Source: Candidatus Nitrotoga sp. AM1P (lineage in GTDB: Bacteria > Pseudomonadota > Gammaproteobacteria > Burkholderiales > Gallionellaceae). Taken from it: a DNA stretch of 64,000 nt. This document shows, in pieces, positions 26,467-34,652 of this stretch. Location of the stretch: contig NZ_AP019547.1 of NCBI RefSeq assembly GCF_013168275.1, positions 1,116,001 through 1,180,000 of the forward strand, given 5' to 3'. The translations under genes and the position numbers were made by a program. The notes under the pieces are model-generated. The model saw nothing but the letters and a program-made list of their open reading frames with translations. It made no database searches and was not told the DNA's origin. The stretch's first letter is position 1. Each line of letters starts with the position of its first letter.

Positions 26467-27996
26467 CTAAAATCCCTCTTGGCAGGCCTGAAACTTGCCT
26501 CTGTTTTTTTCGATATTCATTATATTCATTGCAGTTTCTTTGAAATTTTTCGTAAGACCCTTTCGGTTGGCTTGTGACACGCGGGCATTGCTCAACCCAC
26601 CGGTGAAGCAGAGGCAGAAATCATTGGCCTTATAGCTGCTCGGGGCTGGATCTTTGAGGCATGCATTCATGATCGCGTCAGGTGCTGGCAGGGGTGCTTC
26701 GTCATTCTGAACATATGCCTTCAGATTCTTGGCGAACTGTTCGAGTCCTGGCGTCTTACATTGGTGCCGCTGCAAAAGCGCTTCGGTATCCTTCATGCCA
26801 GCCTCGAATGGATCGTTCGCGATAGGGGCTGGCGACATCAATAAGTTTGGGTTTTTTATGACTTGCGCCAGCAAGGCCAGTCCTCTCATCAAAGTCGCTC
26901 CGAATTCGGCTTGGCCGAGGTTAAAATGATCAGCGTCAGCCGCTGCCTTGAGTCCATCGACTTCTCGTTGAGTAAAATTGCTTTCACATATTGCTCGAAT
27001 ATTGTCAGCAATATTAATCAGATATTTTTTGGTCCAACTTTCGTTGGACGAAATATCATCGAACTTTCTGTTGTAGATATTTTCAATAATTTCCGGCATG
27101 GCATATGGTTTCAGAGTTGCCGCATTTGACGCGACGGTGGCCTTCTCGGCTACATTTTCTTCTGCCTCGGCCTTTGCATATTCGTCAGTTTTGTCTTCGA
27201 ATTCGGCTATTATTTTTTTGGCCGGTTCGAAACCGGATTCAACAGCTTTCTCGTATAAAGATCGTGCAAGCACCGGATCTGCTTCAATGCCCGGCACACC
27301 TTCGACATGAAGGTCGGCGAGATAGGCCAACGCGCCCCCATGGCTTTCTTGAGCAGCGTCAATGAGCTGCTCGATTGCATCCTCAATCCGGTCAGCTTTA
27401 AGGTACCCGCGCGCCAGCTGGAAACGCAAACGCGGCGTTTGCGGCTCGGCATTGACCGCCGCCTCGCAAACACGGATTACTGTTGGTGCATCAAGTATTT
27501 CGTCGGAGATGCCAACAGTGAAGGCTTCAGGGTCGTCTGGATGGGCAGCCAGCGCATCGCACTCCTGTATGATGTTTGGAGGTTTACTGGCCGAAGCGGA
27601 AGGCTGCGCTGCCGGAGATAGAACTGTTGACGGCGGAACTGGTGGTGCCAAGGCCTTAAGACGGTGTTCATAGTATATAACAAGACCCTGTTTATAGAAT
27701 TCAACCAGGCAGGCTGTCGTCTGGCACTGATCTCGTGCCTCGCACTCCTTTGTAAGTAAGTGCGCTCCCTCTTGATCGGGAGTACTATATTCGGCAAATA
27801 GAGATAGAAATGCATCGCCCAACTCTTTATGCAACATAGATAGTTCTGGCGAGGAAATGACCATTTTTTTTGTTTCCTCATTTGCTTGGGGGCAATCAAA
27901 ACTTAAAGCTTGTAATGGCTCAGCAACGAATACCAGGAGGACGGCAACGACTGCGGCAATTCGATAGATCGGAATGTACACGGCCCCTCCCGTCAT
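26467..27996 (-). CDS. Periplasmic Sel1/TPR-like repeat protein with LprI-like N-terminus
   Basis: About 509 residues from the ATG at 27996 (a longer frame starts at 28038). A signal peptide (IAAVVAVLLVFVAEPLQA) precedes a cysteine-containing segment like the DUF1311/LprI lysozyme-inhibitor family (FDCPQANEETKKMV...LSMLHKELGDAF...CLVEFYKQGL). The middle has TPR/Sel1-like repeats (RFQLARGYLKADRIEDAIEQL; ALAYLADLHVEG...ARSLYEKAVESG). A helical C-terminus with several cysteines follows. It lies 33 bp upstream of the poly-Q gene on the same strand and may help its stability or export. Confidence 0.7.
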   Translation of the reverse strand: MTGGAVYIPIYRIAAVVAVLLVFVAEPLQALSFDCPQANEETKKMVISSPELSMLHKELGDAFLSLFAEYSTPDQEGAHLLTKECEARDQCQTTACLVEFYKQGLVIYYEHRLKALAPPVPPSTVLSPAAQPSASASKPPNIIQECDALAAHPDDPEAFTVGISDEILDAPTVIRVCEAAVNAEPQTPRLRFQLARGYLKADRIEDAIEQLIDAAQESHGGALAYLADLHVEGVPGIEADPVLARSLYEKAVESGFEPAKKIIAEFEDKTDEYAKAEAEENVAEKATVASNAATLKPYAMPEIIENIYNRKFDDISSNESWTKKYLINIADNIRAICESNFTQREVDGLKAAADADHFNLGQAEFGATLMRGLALLAQVIKNPNLLMSPAPIANDPFEAGMKDTEALLQRHQCKTPGLEQFAKNLKAYVQNDEAPLPAPDAIMNACLKDPAPSSYKANDFCLCFTGGLSNARVSQANRKGLTKNFKETAMNIMNIEKNRGKFQACQEGF

Positions 27997-28038
27997 TATT
28001 TGATTGCAGCTTGGCATTTCCTTAGCGCTTAATGCCAA

Positions 28039-28690
28039 TCAGCATAAAGTAAAATGATAGCTATGTAGCATACTGGACAACATCTCCATTTGCTGGTGCT
28101 GCCGGATCGATACTATTTTCGACAAATCACGATACCGTTTTATGTTTTATAAGTGTATTTAGCTCTAAAGATATCGTCTGTGTGATTACGTACATAGCGA
28201 TACATCGTTATAGACAGAGCACAGTTGCTTTTTTTATATTCATCAATGTTTCTAAGATTAAGAAGAAGAAGAAGGATTTCGGGCAGTCTGGTAGACAGTT
28301 CGAATAAGTCGCGGTATATTTTCTATGCTGAATCATATTTTGCTTCGAACTGCAATCCTTGGCAAAAAGCTCAGGCCGAACGCTTCATGCACAATTAATA
28401 ATAGCCTCAGACACCTGACCTCCTTCAACAAACAAGGATGTGCTCTTTTGGCGAGGAATATCAAAAGACCAATGGCAACGCGGTCGTCATGTCGTGCGCC
28501 AGTATTTAAGGCAACCAAACTGTTCTCGCCTAGCGGAGACAAACGCAAAATGAAAGGAGATGCAAAAGTGAATAGCAAGAATAGACAAACATATCAATCA
28601 CACTGTCTGGACGCTGCCACTGAGCTTGTGTCTCAGCATAATGTTAACTCACACGACGCCGTCTCGATGTCTCTCTAGAAACCTTGGAGC
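28039..28690. other. Gene-poor region
   Basis: Only weak frames are present. A GTG at 28569 preceded by AAAGGAG would give a 36-residue peptide (VNSKNRQTYQSHCLDAATEL...), and a 117-codon frame from 28325 includes it. A short AAG microsatellite lies at about 28260-28275. I call no gene with confidence. Confidence 0.4.
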
Positions 28691-28936
28691 ATGAATCATG
28701 AAATTGATGCAAAGCTGATTGTTCAGGCTCTTCTACAACGGGAAGAGAGTGTAGACCTTCCTGCCGCTCTGCAAGATGCCGGTCAGCTAATATTAATTGA
28801 GGGCAGTATGGAAATGGTTTCTTATACCCTAACCGGGAACGACGAGGACATACGGCTTGCTTTCGGTTCCACAAGTTACGGCGCGGGACGAGCGATGAAT
28901 CGCCAGCAGGTGCTGCCCAACTGGGTTGGGAGGTGA
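28691..28936 (+). CDS. Small hypothetical protein
   Basis: 81 residues, soluble (KLIVQALLQREESVDLPAALQDAGQLILIEGSMEMVSYTLTG). Its stop codon lies beside the ribosome-binding site of the following membrane-protein gene, implying coupling. It is the first gene of a three-gene plus-strand cluster ending with an acetyltransferase. No family is recognised; the C-terminal 20 residues look disordered. Confidence 0.55.
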   Translation: MNHEIDAKLIVQALLQREESVDLPAALQDAGQLILIEGSMEMVSYTLTGNDEDIRLAFGSTSYGAGRAMNRQQVLPNWVGR

Positions 28937-28940
28937 CTGT

Positions 28941-29783
28941 TTGATAAGTATAAACACACGCGAGTTTATAATTAGGGCCATTGAAATACTGGTTACGATT
29001 CTAGCGACCTATTTTGCAGTATATCCCCTTCATGGAAAACCCGCTTTTATTATTGAAGTTCTTATCGTACCGGTGTTGGTGTTAGTGCTCTGCGAGTTAT
29101 TACACGCCAAATACGTAATAGTGCCTAAACTGGAAAATTACATCACCACACGTGACCGGGAAGAACAAACTAGACAGCAGCTAGAAAGATTACGCTTGCA
29201 AATGGAAAAAATGGCGGAGTGTTTATTATCCGGTGAGATTGCTCCGCGCCTTGTAAGCCTTATCATAAGGATGCTCGGACGTGCCAACGCACAAGTATCG
29301 GCTGCGGAGCTCGATGATGTATGGAACCAGTTGACCTGGTCCCTCAGCAAGACTTACTTTGCAACAAACTATATTAACTACGAGCATATGTACGGCAATA
29401 CACGCTCAAAGGCGATAATCGCCACCCAGCGCGCAAAAATGCTTGCAGAAGGAGTAACTGTCAGCAAGGTGTTTATCGTAAAAGATGAAGATGAAATCAA
29501 TTCAACAGAAGCGAAAAAAACTTTGGCATTACACCGCAACGAAGGTATTGTTGATCTTTTTTACATAGTAAAAACTGACATCAGCAATGTGCTCGGTGAA
29601 AAACTCACGATTACCGATGACAACTTAGATTTTGGTATCTTCGATGGCAGTGTAGTGTTATGTTGGCATTTCGACAAGAACAGAAAAATTAAAGGTGGTA
29701 AATTATTTTTCGGTGAGAATGAAGTGCGGCCTTACCGTGAATTTGCGAATCTTTTGAAGGCAGTTTCAAAAAAATGCCCGTGA
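28941..29783 (+). CDS. Membrane-anchored hypothetical protein with coiled coil and cytosolic domain
   Basis: About 280 residues from TTG at 28941, which follows GGGAGGTG at 28929-28935. Two membrane helices (about residues 8-25 and 33-50, TILATYFAVYP and VLIVPVLVLVLCELL) are followed by a coiled coil (RDREEQTRQQLERLRLQMEKMAE). A 150-residue alpha/beta cytosolic domain contains RAKMLAEGVTVSKVFIVKDEDE and FGIFDGSVVLCWHFD. The layout suggests a membrane-tethered sensor or effector. Its 3' end overlaps the acetyltransferase by 10 bp. The family is not recognised. Confidence 0.65.
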   Translation: MISINTREFIIRAIEILVTILATYFAVYPLHGKPAFIIEVLIVPVLVLVLCELLHAKYVIVPKLENYITTRDREEQTRQQLERLRLQMEKMAECLLSGEIAPRLVSLIIRMLGRANAQVSAAELDDVWNQLTWSLSKTYFATNYINYEHMYGNTRSKAIIATQRAKMLAEGVTVSKVFIVKDEDEINSTEAKKTLALHRNEGIVDLFYIVKTDISNVLGEKLTITDDNLDFGIFDGSVVLCWHFDKNRKIKGGKLFFGENEVRPYREFANLLKAVSKKCP

Positions 29784-30256
29784 TCAAGGTATCTTCTCTC
29801 ACTGACGCTGATGCAGCGGCAATCCGGTTATGGCCACCATATCCCGACTCGCTACAGGATCTCGATTATGCGCTTCGGGCTAATGGGTGGCTTGATCAAT
29901 TCCCAGACTCGCAGCAAACACGTCGTTTTTCCGCCTGGGATGGTGCACAATTGGTGGGCTTCTCGATTCTAACAAATATTACCTCAACGGACGCGGAGTT
30001 TTATATTGCGCTTCATCCGCAGCAAATCGGCCATGGAATCGGACGAGTCGTCATGCTGCGGACATTGGATATCGGTTTCACAGAGCTCAATCTGAAGCAT
30101 ATATATCTAAAAGTGCGCGATTGGCATCAGCGCGCTATAGCTCTCTATGAAAGCATCGGATTTAAAAAGACTGGCACCAGTATTGTCGAAATTCAGGGTA
30201 AGCCGGTGAATTTTGTGAACATGTGCATCAAAAGGCCAGACTTGACTAATCGTTAG
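29774..30256 (+). CDS. GNAT-family N-acetyltransferase
   Basis: 160 residues with a GNAT fold. The acetyl-CoA loop region is IALHPQQIGHGIGRVVMLRTLD, followed by LKHIYLKVRDWHQRAIALYESIGFKKTG, the classic strand-helix motif B. Substrate unknown. It overlaps the upstream membrane-anchored protein gene by 10 bp, so the two are translationally linked. Acetyltransferases next to small unknown genes can be toxins, but no antitoxin-like ribbon-helix-helix gene is adjacent. Confidence 0.85.
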   Translation: MPVIKVSSLTDADAAAIRLWPPYPDSLQDLDYALRANGWLDQFPDSQQTRRFSAWDGAQLVGFSILTNITSTDAEFYIALHPQQIGHGIGRVVMLRTLDIGFTELNLKHIYLKVRDWHQRAIALYESIGFKKTGTSIVEIQGKPVNFVNMCIKRPDLTNR

Positions 30257-30368
30257 ACAATGAAATCTAAAAAACGCGTTGTATTGCACAGACCTTCTCT
30301 AGCAATTGTTTCTCTTTTCGGTTAACACGACTCTCAGGTCGATTCCAAGAAAAAACGCCTGTATCGAA

Positions 30369-31916
30369 CTAAGTTATGTAGGGTGCCAACGGGCCGTTTG
30401 TATCATGATAAATGACGCGCTGTAACATCATCGGGTGATGACCGGCCCACAGAATAAGTTGCCGTTGCAGCCGGTCACTGCGCGCAAACTGGCGGGTGAT
30501 CTCATCGGGGGTGAGCAGGTCGTAGAGTTCAATCGTCTCAGACCGTCCTGATAATCCCTTGTCCTGTTGATCTTGGGCGACCTCGCCAATGCGTGCGACT
30601 TCCACCTGAGTTTTTCCAAGGCGCTTGGAAATATAATCCGTAGTAGTCAGGTCATTATTGCCAAAAAACTGCACGATCCCGGCATTGCCAGCGAAGGTTT
30701 CCCAGCGTTCTCCATAAAGGGCTTTACCTTGGCTCCAGTCCTGAAGAATGACCCAAAGCTTGACGCCGAATGAAGCGATGAGGCCGGAAGCCGTTTCCAG
30801 TTGCTTCATGTACCCCAGCACCGGAAATTCATCCAGGCAGATCAGTACAGGAGCGGGGGGTTTGGTTTTCTCCCGTTCCATTGCGTCGAGTAACTGATTG
30901 ACAAAAATCCGCATCCACCGCTTCGATATCTCGATGCGTGTTGCCGGAAAGCACAGGTAAATACTGACCCCGGCAGGATTGCTTTTCAGTTCTGCAAGAT
31001 CAAAATCATTCTCTTGCAGAACATTCCGAAAAGCTGTGTAGTCCAAAAACTTGATATGACGGTTCACCGTTGAATGGACGCCAGAAATCTCACCCTCGCT
31101 CTTGCCGTAAAAATCAAGGGCGGCGGCCATGATGGAACTGCCGATTTCCTCCGTTTCAGGATCGACTTCGAGCCGAGAAGCATTGTGCATCATCTCTTCA
31201 TAGAGAAGTGGCTTCGTGCTTCTCTTTTGCTTTTTGCTGCCGGGTTCGTCTTCCTCAGCAGGAGGAAGCCAGAGCGCTTTTTTGATGAGCGCCCTCACCG
31301 TAATAAGGTTTCTCCTGGATTTGTGCTGCGGTGCGGTCGCCACATGGACAATGACGCCTTCGATAAAATTTTTGGCGCTTTCATCCCAATGGGGATCTTT
31401 TTGATCGGCGGACTGAACGACGATGGATTCCGCAATCAGTGCAGCATCTTCAAGAAAGCTCTGGCTTTCTTTTGACAGCACGCTCATGGGATTGTAGGAA
31501 GCGCGGTATTTGGATACCCGTGCTGACCCATTCAAAAATGGATCGAGGACGTATATTTTTTGCCCCATCGTCTCCCGTCGCTGTGCAGTAATCTCGGCTA
31601 GTTCCCCTTTCGGATCGGTCGCAAGAATACTACCAGGATAGAACAGCAAATTACTGATTAACCCTACGGATTTTCCAGACCGCGATCCAGCGACAGTGAG
31701 AATATGCCTGTCATCCTCAATTCCGATCAAATGGGAATCAAGTGCACCAATCAGAACTTTCTTGCCCGGATTGTGAGGATCGTAGGTAAGCGATGCACTC
31801 ACTAGAATATCGTCGAGTTTCATCCAACGCGCCTGCGGTACCTTTTGCTGTCTCAGGAAGCGGGTACTATCGCCGCGTGGGACATCCTGCATGAATCGTT
31901 TTGAAAAATCATTCAT
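30369..31916 (-). CDS. VirD4/TraG-type coupling protein (short form)
   Basis: 515 residues from the ATG preceded by GGAG (a longer frame begins at 32006). Walker A GSRSGKS is at 77-83, Walker B CLDEFPVLG, with the typical ATDPKGELAEIT and VILQDWSQGKALYG segments. Coupling proteins are hexameric ATPases that bring the relaxase-DNA complex to a type IV secretion channel. This one lacks the N-terminal membrane helices of VirD4, a form seen in mobilizable elements. It is divergent from the mob operon across the hairpin array. Confidence 0.9.
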   Translation of the reverse strand: MNDFSKRFMQDVPRGDSTRFLRQQKVPQARWMKLDDILVSASLTYDPHNPGKKVLIGALDSHLIGIEDDRHILTVAGSRSGKSVGLISNLLFYPGSILATDPKGELAEITAQRRETMGQKIYVLDPFLNGSARVSKYRASYNPMSVLSKESQSFLEDAALIAESIVVQSADQKDPHWDESAKNFIEGVIVHVATAPQHKSRRNLITVRALIKKALWLPPAEEDEPGSKKQKRSTKPLLYEEMMHNASRLEVDPETEEIGSSIMAAALDFYGKSEGEISGVHSTVNRHIKFLDYTAFRNVLQENDFDLAELKSNPAGVSIYLCFPATRIEISKRWMRIFVNQLLDAMEREKTKPPAPVLICLDEFPVLGYMKQLETASGLIASFGVKLWVILQDWSQGKALYGERWETFAGNAGIVQFFGNNDLTTTDYISKRLGKTQVEVARIGEVAQDQQDKGLSGRSETIELYDLLTPDEITRQFARSDRLQRQLILWAGHHPMMLQRVIYHDTNGPLAPYIT

Positions 31917-32580
31917 TGCTGTGACTCCAAAATAATACGATGAAATCATCTTGGCATCACCCGTCAAGCATTCTCCTCCTGCAATCCTCGCCAGCGACAA
32001 CCGCACAGATCATTTTTTTCCTATCGCCCTCCCTGAAAATTGTGCTATTGCCTGAAAACAAATCGCATGATCAATAAAGAGAAGCGATTGATTTTTTAAA
32101 CAGTATTAATAAATCTTTAAATCCATTACAGCTAAACTTAAAGTATGGAAAAGTGCGAGCGAAGCGAGCACAAGGTGTGCGTGGTATTACCACGCCCACC
32201 TTGCGGGGGGATTTCCAGTCCCCCGCGGACCCCCCTCGGAACTTCCTGATCGACATCATCTTGTGGATGATGCCGCCTAGGGAAGTTGCAACGTTTCGCA
32301 GTTGCATTGCGACCAGAAGAGACTGCGGCTCTCCTCTGGACTCCATCGCGCAAAGGGCACTTCGTAGCCCCTTGCATCCTTCGACCAGGGCTTTCGCGCC
32401 CTTGGACCACGATCAGGGTTTTCGCACCCTGAACCACGACCGGTGTTTCGGCACCGGACCCCGACCAAAAGGAGATATCAGCTCTCCTTTTTGGAATTCC
32501 ATCGACCAGGAATAGCGCGTTCCTGGACTCGCGAGGAAAGAGCGAGGAGCCGGAAAGTCGCGCGGCTATATCGTGTGAAC
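31917..32580. other. Non-coding region between coupling-protein gene and mob operon; probable oriT region
   Basis: 664 bp without a convincing gene. An AT-rich 100 bp (32080-32150) is followed by the hairpin array at 32153-32546. Position directly upstream of a MobC-like gene and a relaxase is where nicking sites usually lie; I cannot identify the nic sequence. Confidence 0.55.
32153..32546. repeat. Array of 13 consecutive hairpins
   Basis: Successive stem-loops occupy almost every base: 32153-32171, 32172-32202 (12 bp paired with one mismatch), 32203-32226 (7 bp), 32240-32287 (7+7 bp), 32288-32305 (5 bp), 32313-32339, 32351-32374, 32387-32402, 32413-32432 (7 bp), 32440-32457 (6 bp), 32467-32491 (8 bp), 32506-32526 (7 bp) and 32528-32546. 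Several loops share TTTCG(C/G), i.e. GCGAAA on the minus strand, and the linkers between the central hairpins repeat GACCACGA. Stem sequences differ while loops and linkers are kept, which indicates selection for structure. Confidence 0.8.
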
Positions 32581-32928
32581 ATGACTGAACAACGGAAGAA
32601 AAAGCGTGCTGCGCCCATTTCTTTTCGCCCGCCCGAAGGGATGCGAGAAGAATTCCGGGCGCGCGTGCAAAACTCCGGCCTCTCCGTTAATGCCTACATA
32701 ACCGCTGCTGTCTTTGGCCAGGCTGCGCCGCGCGCGCCGCGCTCTCCTCCGCTGAATCAAAAAATGGTTGCAACGCTGCTCTCCCAAGCTGCTCGAATCA
32801 GCGACCGCCTGGAAATCGGCGTGCAGCGATCCTCTGCCGCAGAAGATGCGTTGAGCCTTCAAGAATGCCGCGCCGAACTTTCCGAGATCAGAAGCTGCCT
32901 GATGCTCGCCTTGGGGAGAACTCCATGA
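32581..32928 (+). CDS. mobC: MobC-like mobilization accessory protein
   Basis: 115 residues. A basic N-terminus (MTEQRKKKRAAPISFRPPEG) leads into a ribbon-helix-helix-like segment (SFRPPEGMREEFRARVQNSGLSVNAYITAAVFG) and a helical tail (KMVATLLSQAARISDRLEIG), the pattern of relaxosome accessory proteins that bind oriT and assist the relaxase. It overlaps the relaxase start by 4 bp. A diverged copy of its 3' half lies at 40443-40624. The upstream frame back to 32443 runs through the hairpin array and is unlikely to be translated. Confidence 0.8.
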   Translation: MTEQRKKKRAAPISFRPPEGMREEFRARVQNSGLSVNAYITAAVFGQAAPRAPRSPPLNQKMVATLLSQAARISDRLEIGVQRSSAAEDALSLQECRAELSEIRSCLMLALGRTP

Positions 32929-34526
32929 TCCCTTTTGCATCGCAGCGCGGCGGAGGTCAAGACCTTGCCACCCATCTCCTAAACGATTACGACAACGATA
33001 TGATCGAGGTGGCGTTTATCAGGGGTTCCATCGCACGAGATTTGCATGGCGCATTCAAGGAATGGGAAGTGCAGGCCGATACGCTCACGCGCTGCCGCAA
33101 ATATCTCTATAGCATGTCCATCAATCCTGACCCGGAGCAGGGGCCTCTAAGCCGCGACCAATACCTGGACTACATTAAGCGTACTGAAGACGCGCTGGGA
33201 TTGACAGAGCAACCACGCGCCGTTGTATTTCACATCAAACATGGCCGCGAGCATTGTCATGTAGTCTGGTCCCGTATCGATGCTGACCAACAGCGTGCAG
33301 TTCATATCGCTTTCGACCGTGACAAACTGATGCGCGTGACGCGAGGGTTCGCCCGCGATCATGGGCTTGACCTGCCAGCCGGGTACGACAAATCACGGAA
33401 AGCCGGACAGTTGTCACTCTACGATCAAGAACAACTGAGGCAGACGGGTTTGTCGAAGGCCGATCACATACAACAGGTCACTGAAGCTTGGCGGCATAGC
33501 GACGATGCCAGATCGTTTGTCCAGGCGTTGGCTGAGCGCGGCTATATTCTGGCGACCGGAAAGCGGCCCTACGTTCTTGTCGATTTATACGGAGGCAAGA
33601 ATGCGCTCTCCAAACTGATCGACGATAAATCGGTTCGTACAAAAGACATCCGCAATTTCCTTGAAAAGGAATTCCCGCCTGAATCGCTACCAACCGTTGA
33701 GGAAGCGCAGCAACTTGTGACGGCTCACCGGAAGATCGTTGAAAAATCAACCAAAGACAATCATTACGAAAACCAACTGGCAGAATTGAAACACAGCCAG
33801 CAGGAGCGGCGGCTCGCGGTGGAACAGGAGCGGAATACTCTCAAAGACAAGCAGCAGTTCATGCGACTTTCCCAGCAGTCAATTCATCGGACTGAGCGAG
33901 ACCAGCTGCGCGCAACCCATATTGCGACAATGAAAGCCATCAGGCTGGCGCGGTATGAAAACAGGCCAACCGGGCTTGCCGCGTTTCTCGGTAAGGTAAG
34001 CGGAATTATGTTTCTTCAGAAAAAAATACATCAGTATCAAGATGCCCGGAAAATCCGGGATCATCTTGGACAGCGGGATCAGCTAAAGGCAAAACAGGTT
34101 CAGGAGCAGAAGGGGCTGGATTTTCGCTTGAATCTTCAGGTGCGGGATATTGAACGTAAGGCCAAGGCTCTCGAAAAAATTGTAAAACGCGAGCTGGCTG
34201 CACTATCGCGGGACAACAAGCGGCATGAACGCGTTCGCGCCAGAGGCGACGATGGATCAATGCCGTCGCTGGCCCAAATTGCCGGGATCGACAACAAGAA
34301 GAGAGAAAGAACAGCGCCCGATTTGCTTAGGGCCTTTGATGAAGCAAAACAGCCCAGCCAAGATGGTGCGCCCGATCTCATGGCAGAGTTCAGGCGCGCA
34401 GCGAGCGAGCGCCAAGAGGGCGAAAACAGAAACGGTTCTGGCAGTAGTCTTGAGAATGCCCGACCGCCGGAAATTGAGCCTAGCGAGAAGCCACATAGGA
34501 ACCGTGGCCGGGATAGAGACTCATAA
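32925..34526 (+). CDS. Relaxase/mobilization nuclease (MOBP-like)
   Basis: 533 residues. The N-terminal relaxase domain (1-180) contains the strand motif YLYSMSINPDPE near residue 60 and the metal-binding histidine motif FHIKHGREHCHVVW (His106, His110, His112). Nicking at oriT and covalent 5' attachment through an N-terminal tyrosine are the expected chemistry; which tyrosine is used is not clear. The C-terminal 350 residues are a charged coiled coil (QQERRLAVEQERNTLKDKQQ) and a disordered tail. GGGGAG precedes the ATG, and the start overlaps mobC by 4 bp. With the coupling protein it makes the element mobilizable, but no channel genes are present. Confidence 0.9.
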   Translation: MIPFASQRGGGQDLATHLLNDYDNDMIEVAFIRGSIARDLHGAFKEWEVQADTLTRCRKYLYSMSINPDPEQGPLSRDQYLDYIKRTEDALGLTEQPRAVVFHIKHGREHCHVVWSRIDADQQRAVHIAFDRDKLMRVTRGFARDHGLDLPAGYDKSRKAGQLSLYDQEQLRQTGLSKADHIQQVTEAWRHSDDARSFVQALAERGYILATGKRPYVLVDLYGGKNALSKLIDDKSVRTKDIRNFLEKEFPPESLPTVEEAQQLVTAHRKIVEKSTKDNHYENQLAELKHSQQERRLAVEQERNTLKDKQQFMRLSQQSIHRTERDQLRATHIATMKAIRLARYENRPTGLAAFLGKVSGIMFLQKKIHQYQDARKIRDHLGQRDQLKAKQVQEQKGLDFRLNLQVRDIERKAKALEKIVKRELAALSRDNKRHERVRARGDDGSMPSLAQIAGIDNKKRERTAPDLLRAFDEAKQPSQDGAPDLMAEFRRAASERQEGENRNGSGSSLENARPPEIEPSEKPHRNRGRDRDS

Positions 34527-34652
34527 TGCGGGAATTTACACCATCCTGCACAATCGAAAAAATCGAGTAACATACACATTGGCAGCCCTGTCATAACACC
34601 AGGCCCAATAACATAAACCCACTACCGCTAGCAGCAACTTATGCCCATCACA

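Noticed and set aside
32277-32468. Minus-strand 63-codon frame in the hairpin array
   Set aside because: Its repeated Arg/Gly/Pro segments simply translate the hairpins and linkers; structure explains the conservation better than coding.
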